A stretch of 64,000 nt of DNA, from contig JALSRK010000008.1 in NCBI GenBank assembly GCA_026984795.1, positions 1 to 64,000 of the forward strand, read 5' to 3'. Each line of letters opens with the position of its first letter. Positions within the stretch are counted from its first letter, which is position 1. Source of the DNA: Solibacteraceae bacterium (GTDB lineage: Bacteria; Acidobacteriota; Terriglobia; Bryobacterales; Bryobacteraceae). Made by a program: the position numbers and the translations under genes. This document shows, piece by piece, positions 62,611-64,000 of the stretch. The notes under the pieces are model-generated. The model searched no databases. It was not told the origin of the DNA and saw nothing but the letters and a program-made list of their open reading frames with translations.

Positions 62611-62647
62611 ACTGTCGAACGACTGTTCCAGAGGGTGGAGGGCGCCG

Positions 62648-64000
62648 GTGCGTCTGATCCCGATCCGTCTCGAGCCTCTCGGGCGCACCCTGGAGCTGCC
62701 CGCGGGCACGCCGCTGCGCGATGCGCTGTTCGCTTACGGGGTCGAGTTCCCCTGCGGGGGCCGGGGCAAGTGCCGGCGCTGCCGGGTGCGGGTGCTCGAA
62801 GGCGACCTGCCGCCCTCGCCGGGCGAGGAGCGGATCCTCGATCCGGAGGAGATCCGGGCGGGCTGGCGTCTGGCGTGCCGGGCGGTGGCCACCGCTCCGG
62901 TGACCCTCGAGGTCGGGCAGTGGGAAACCACCATCCTGGCCGACGAAACCGAGTTCCAGTTCACGCCGCGCGAGGGAACCGGCGTCGCGGTGGACGTCGG
63001 AACCACCACCTTGGTGGCGCAGCTCCTCGATTTGAAGACCGGCCACGTACTCGGCGTGCAGACGGCGCTGAACCCTCAGGCCGCCATCGGGGCTGACGTA
63101 ATGAGCCGCGTCGAGGCGGCGCTGGCGCCGGAGGGCGCGGAGAAGCTCACTGGGGCCGTGCGGCGGGCGGTGGGTTCGCTCATCGCTTCACTCGAGCCGG
63201 ACGAGCGTCTCCGGGAGATCGTGCTCGTCGGCAACACCGTGATGCATCACCTGTTCTGCGCCATCGACGTGGAGCCGCTCTCCCACTATCCCTTCCGGCC
63301 GGTCCGCGACGGGCTGGAGACGTTCCGCGCCCGCGAGCTTGGCTGGGAGCTGCCGGGCGACCCGGTGGCGCAGTTCCTGCCCTGTCTGGGCGGCTTCGTG
63401 GGCAGCGACCTGCTGGCCGGCATCCTTGCCGCCGGGATGGATCGCCGCCGGGATCCCATGGTTCTGATCGATCTGGGGACCAATGGCGAGATCGTCGTCG
63501 CAGCCGAAGGGCGGATCCTGTGCGCCTCGACGGCGGCCGGCCCGGCGTTCGAAGGCGGCCGCATCTCGGCCGGGATGCGGGCCGCTACGGGGGCGATCGC
63601 CGAGGCCGCGCTCAGCGACGGGCGCCTGATCGTCCACGTCATCGGCGGTGGCGAACCACGCGGCATTTGCGGCAGCGGACTGGTGGATCTGGCCGCCTGT
63701 GGACTGGCTCTCGGCAAGATCCTGCCCAGCGGGCGTTTCGCCGATGGCGCCAGGGAATGGCCCATCGCCGGTAGGGTGAGCCTGCTGCAGCGCGACGTCC
63801 GGGAGCTTCAGTTGGCCAAGGCGGCGGTGGCCGCCGGCATCCGGCTGCTGCTCGAGCGTCTCAAACTCGAGACGGGCCGCGTCGGGCGGCTCTACCTGGC
63901 GGGCGCCTTCGGCAACTACGTTAACCGTGACTCAGCCCGCCGTATCGGATTGATCCCATTCGACTTAGACAGGGTAGAGCCGGCCGGCAACACGGCCCTG
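62648..64000 (+). CDS. Corrinoid activation/reactivation protein (RamA/RACE-like, 2Fe-2S plus ASKHA), truncated by window end
   Basis: 451 codons are present with no stop before the window edge. The N-terminal ferredoxin-type domain has Cys36, Cys42, Cys45 and Cys77 (CX5CX2CX31C) for a [2Fe-2S] cluster. The rest is an ASKHA ATPase of the DUF4445/RACE family, with AVDVGTTTLVAQ, VLIDLGTNGEIV, GICGSGLVDL and YLAGAFGNYV. Such proteins use ATP to reduce inactive Co(II) corrinoid back to Co(I), here presumably on the neighbouring corrinoid protein. The GTG start is supported by a GGAGG site. A few tens to about 150 residues are probably missing downstream. Confidence 0.9.
   Translation, partial: MRLIPIRLEPLGRTLELPAGTPLRDALFAYGVEFPCGGRGKCRRCRVRVLEGDLPPSPGEERILDPEEIRAGWRLACRAVATAPVTLEVGQWETTILADETEFQFTPREGTGVAVDVGTTTLVAQLLDLKTGHVLGVQTALNPQAAIGADVMSRVEAALAPEGAEKLTGAVRRAVGSLIASLEPDERLREIVLVGNTVMHHLFCAIDVEPLSHYPFRPVRDGLETFRARELGWELPGDPVAQFLPCLGGFVGSDLLAGILAAGMDRRRDPMVLIDLGTNGEIVVAAEGRILCASTAAGPAFEGGRISAGMRAATGAIAEAALSDGRLIVHVIGGGEPRGICGSGLVDLAACGLALGKILPSGRFADGAREWPIAGRVSLLQRDVRELQLAKAAVAAGIRLLLERLKLETGRVGRLYLAGAFGNYVNRDSARRIGLIPFDLDRVEPAGNTAL

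Noticed and set aside
60235-62709. A long minus-strand frame over the corrinoid cluster
   Set aside because: It spans three well-supported plus-strand genes and their gaps and shows no family motif.

Overview
The window is a GC-rich, densely coded bacterial chromosome segment. The gene set best fits Acidobacteriota, probably a Solibacter/Bryobacter-like lineage: tandem ThuA proteins, secreted proteins with carboxypeptidase-regulatory domains, a Tat-exported sulfatase, an E2-E1 fused oxoglutarate decarboxylase, an HspR-controlled dnaK operon and a type VI secretion locus beside a Ser/Thr kinase. This placement is inference from gene content. I saw no rRNA, tRNA, CRISPR array, insertion sequence or prophage.

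Layout. 0-8 kb: ThDP enzyme and tandem-ThuA secreted protein (minus), galE-pyrE (plus), and a two-component pair (GAF histidine kinase and REC-PAS regulator). 8-18.6 kb: cobalamin adenosyltransferase, the giant Kgd-type oxoglutarate enzyme, infA, an exported TPR protein, a lipoprotein, and the dnaK-dnaJ-hspR operon behind a very good promoter at 18833-18861. 18.8-31 kb: an orphan ModA-like binding protein, sulfatase, YbaK-type deacylase, a beta-propeller/PHP fusion, an antitoxin-like HTH protein, an S9 peptidase, thiE and two amine/amino-acid transporters. 31-40 kb: two exported TPR proteins, a class A PBP, a 2TM SLATT-like protein, a carboxypeptidase-regulatory-domain protein and superoxide dismutase.

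40-52 kb is a partial type VI secretion locus: two diverged tssK paralogs, tssL, tssM and a Ser/Thr kinase fused to an FGE-like domain. Between the two tssK genes, on the other strand, lie a tail-anchored protein with about twelve FTRLF-type motifs and a methyltransferase. 52-60 kb is a tightly packed, partly overlapping lipid operon: acyl reductase, acyl-AMP ligase fused to degenerate carrier and acyltransferase domains, PlsY, HAD phosphatase, SDR epimerase and lipid kinase. It resembles a split form of the ElbD-type ether-lipid machinery. 60.3 kb to the end holds a corrinoid protein, a homocysteine methyltransferase, a DUF1638 protein and a corrinoid reactivation ASKHA ATPase that runs off the edge. 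Together these look like a split, RamA-reactivated methionine synthase.

The best candidates for undescribed biology are the FTRLF motif-array protein in the type VI locus, the split ether-lipid-like operon, and the split MetH cluster.
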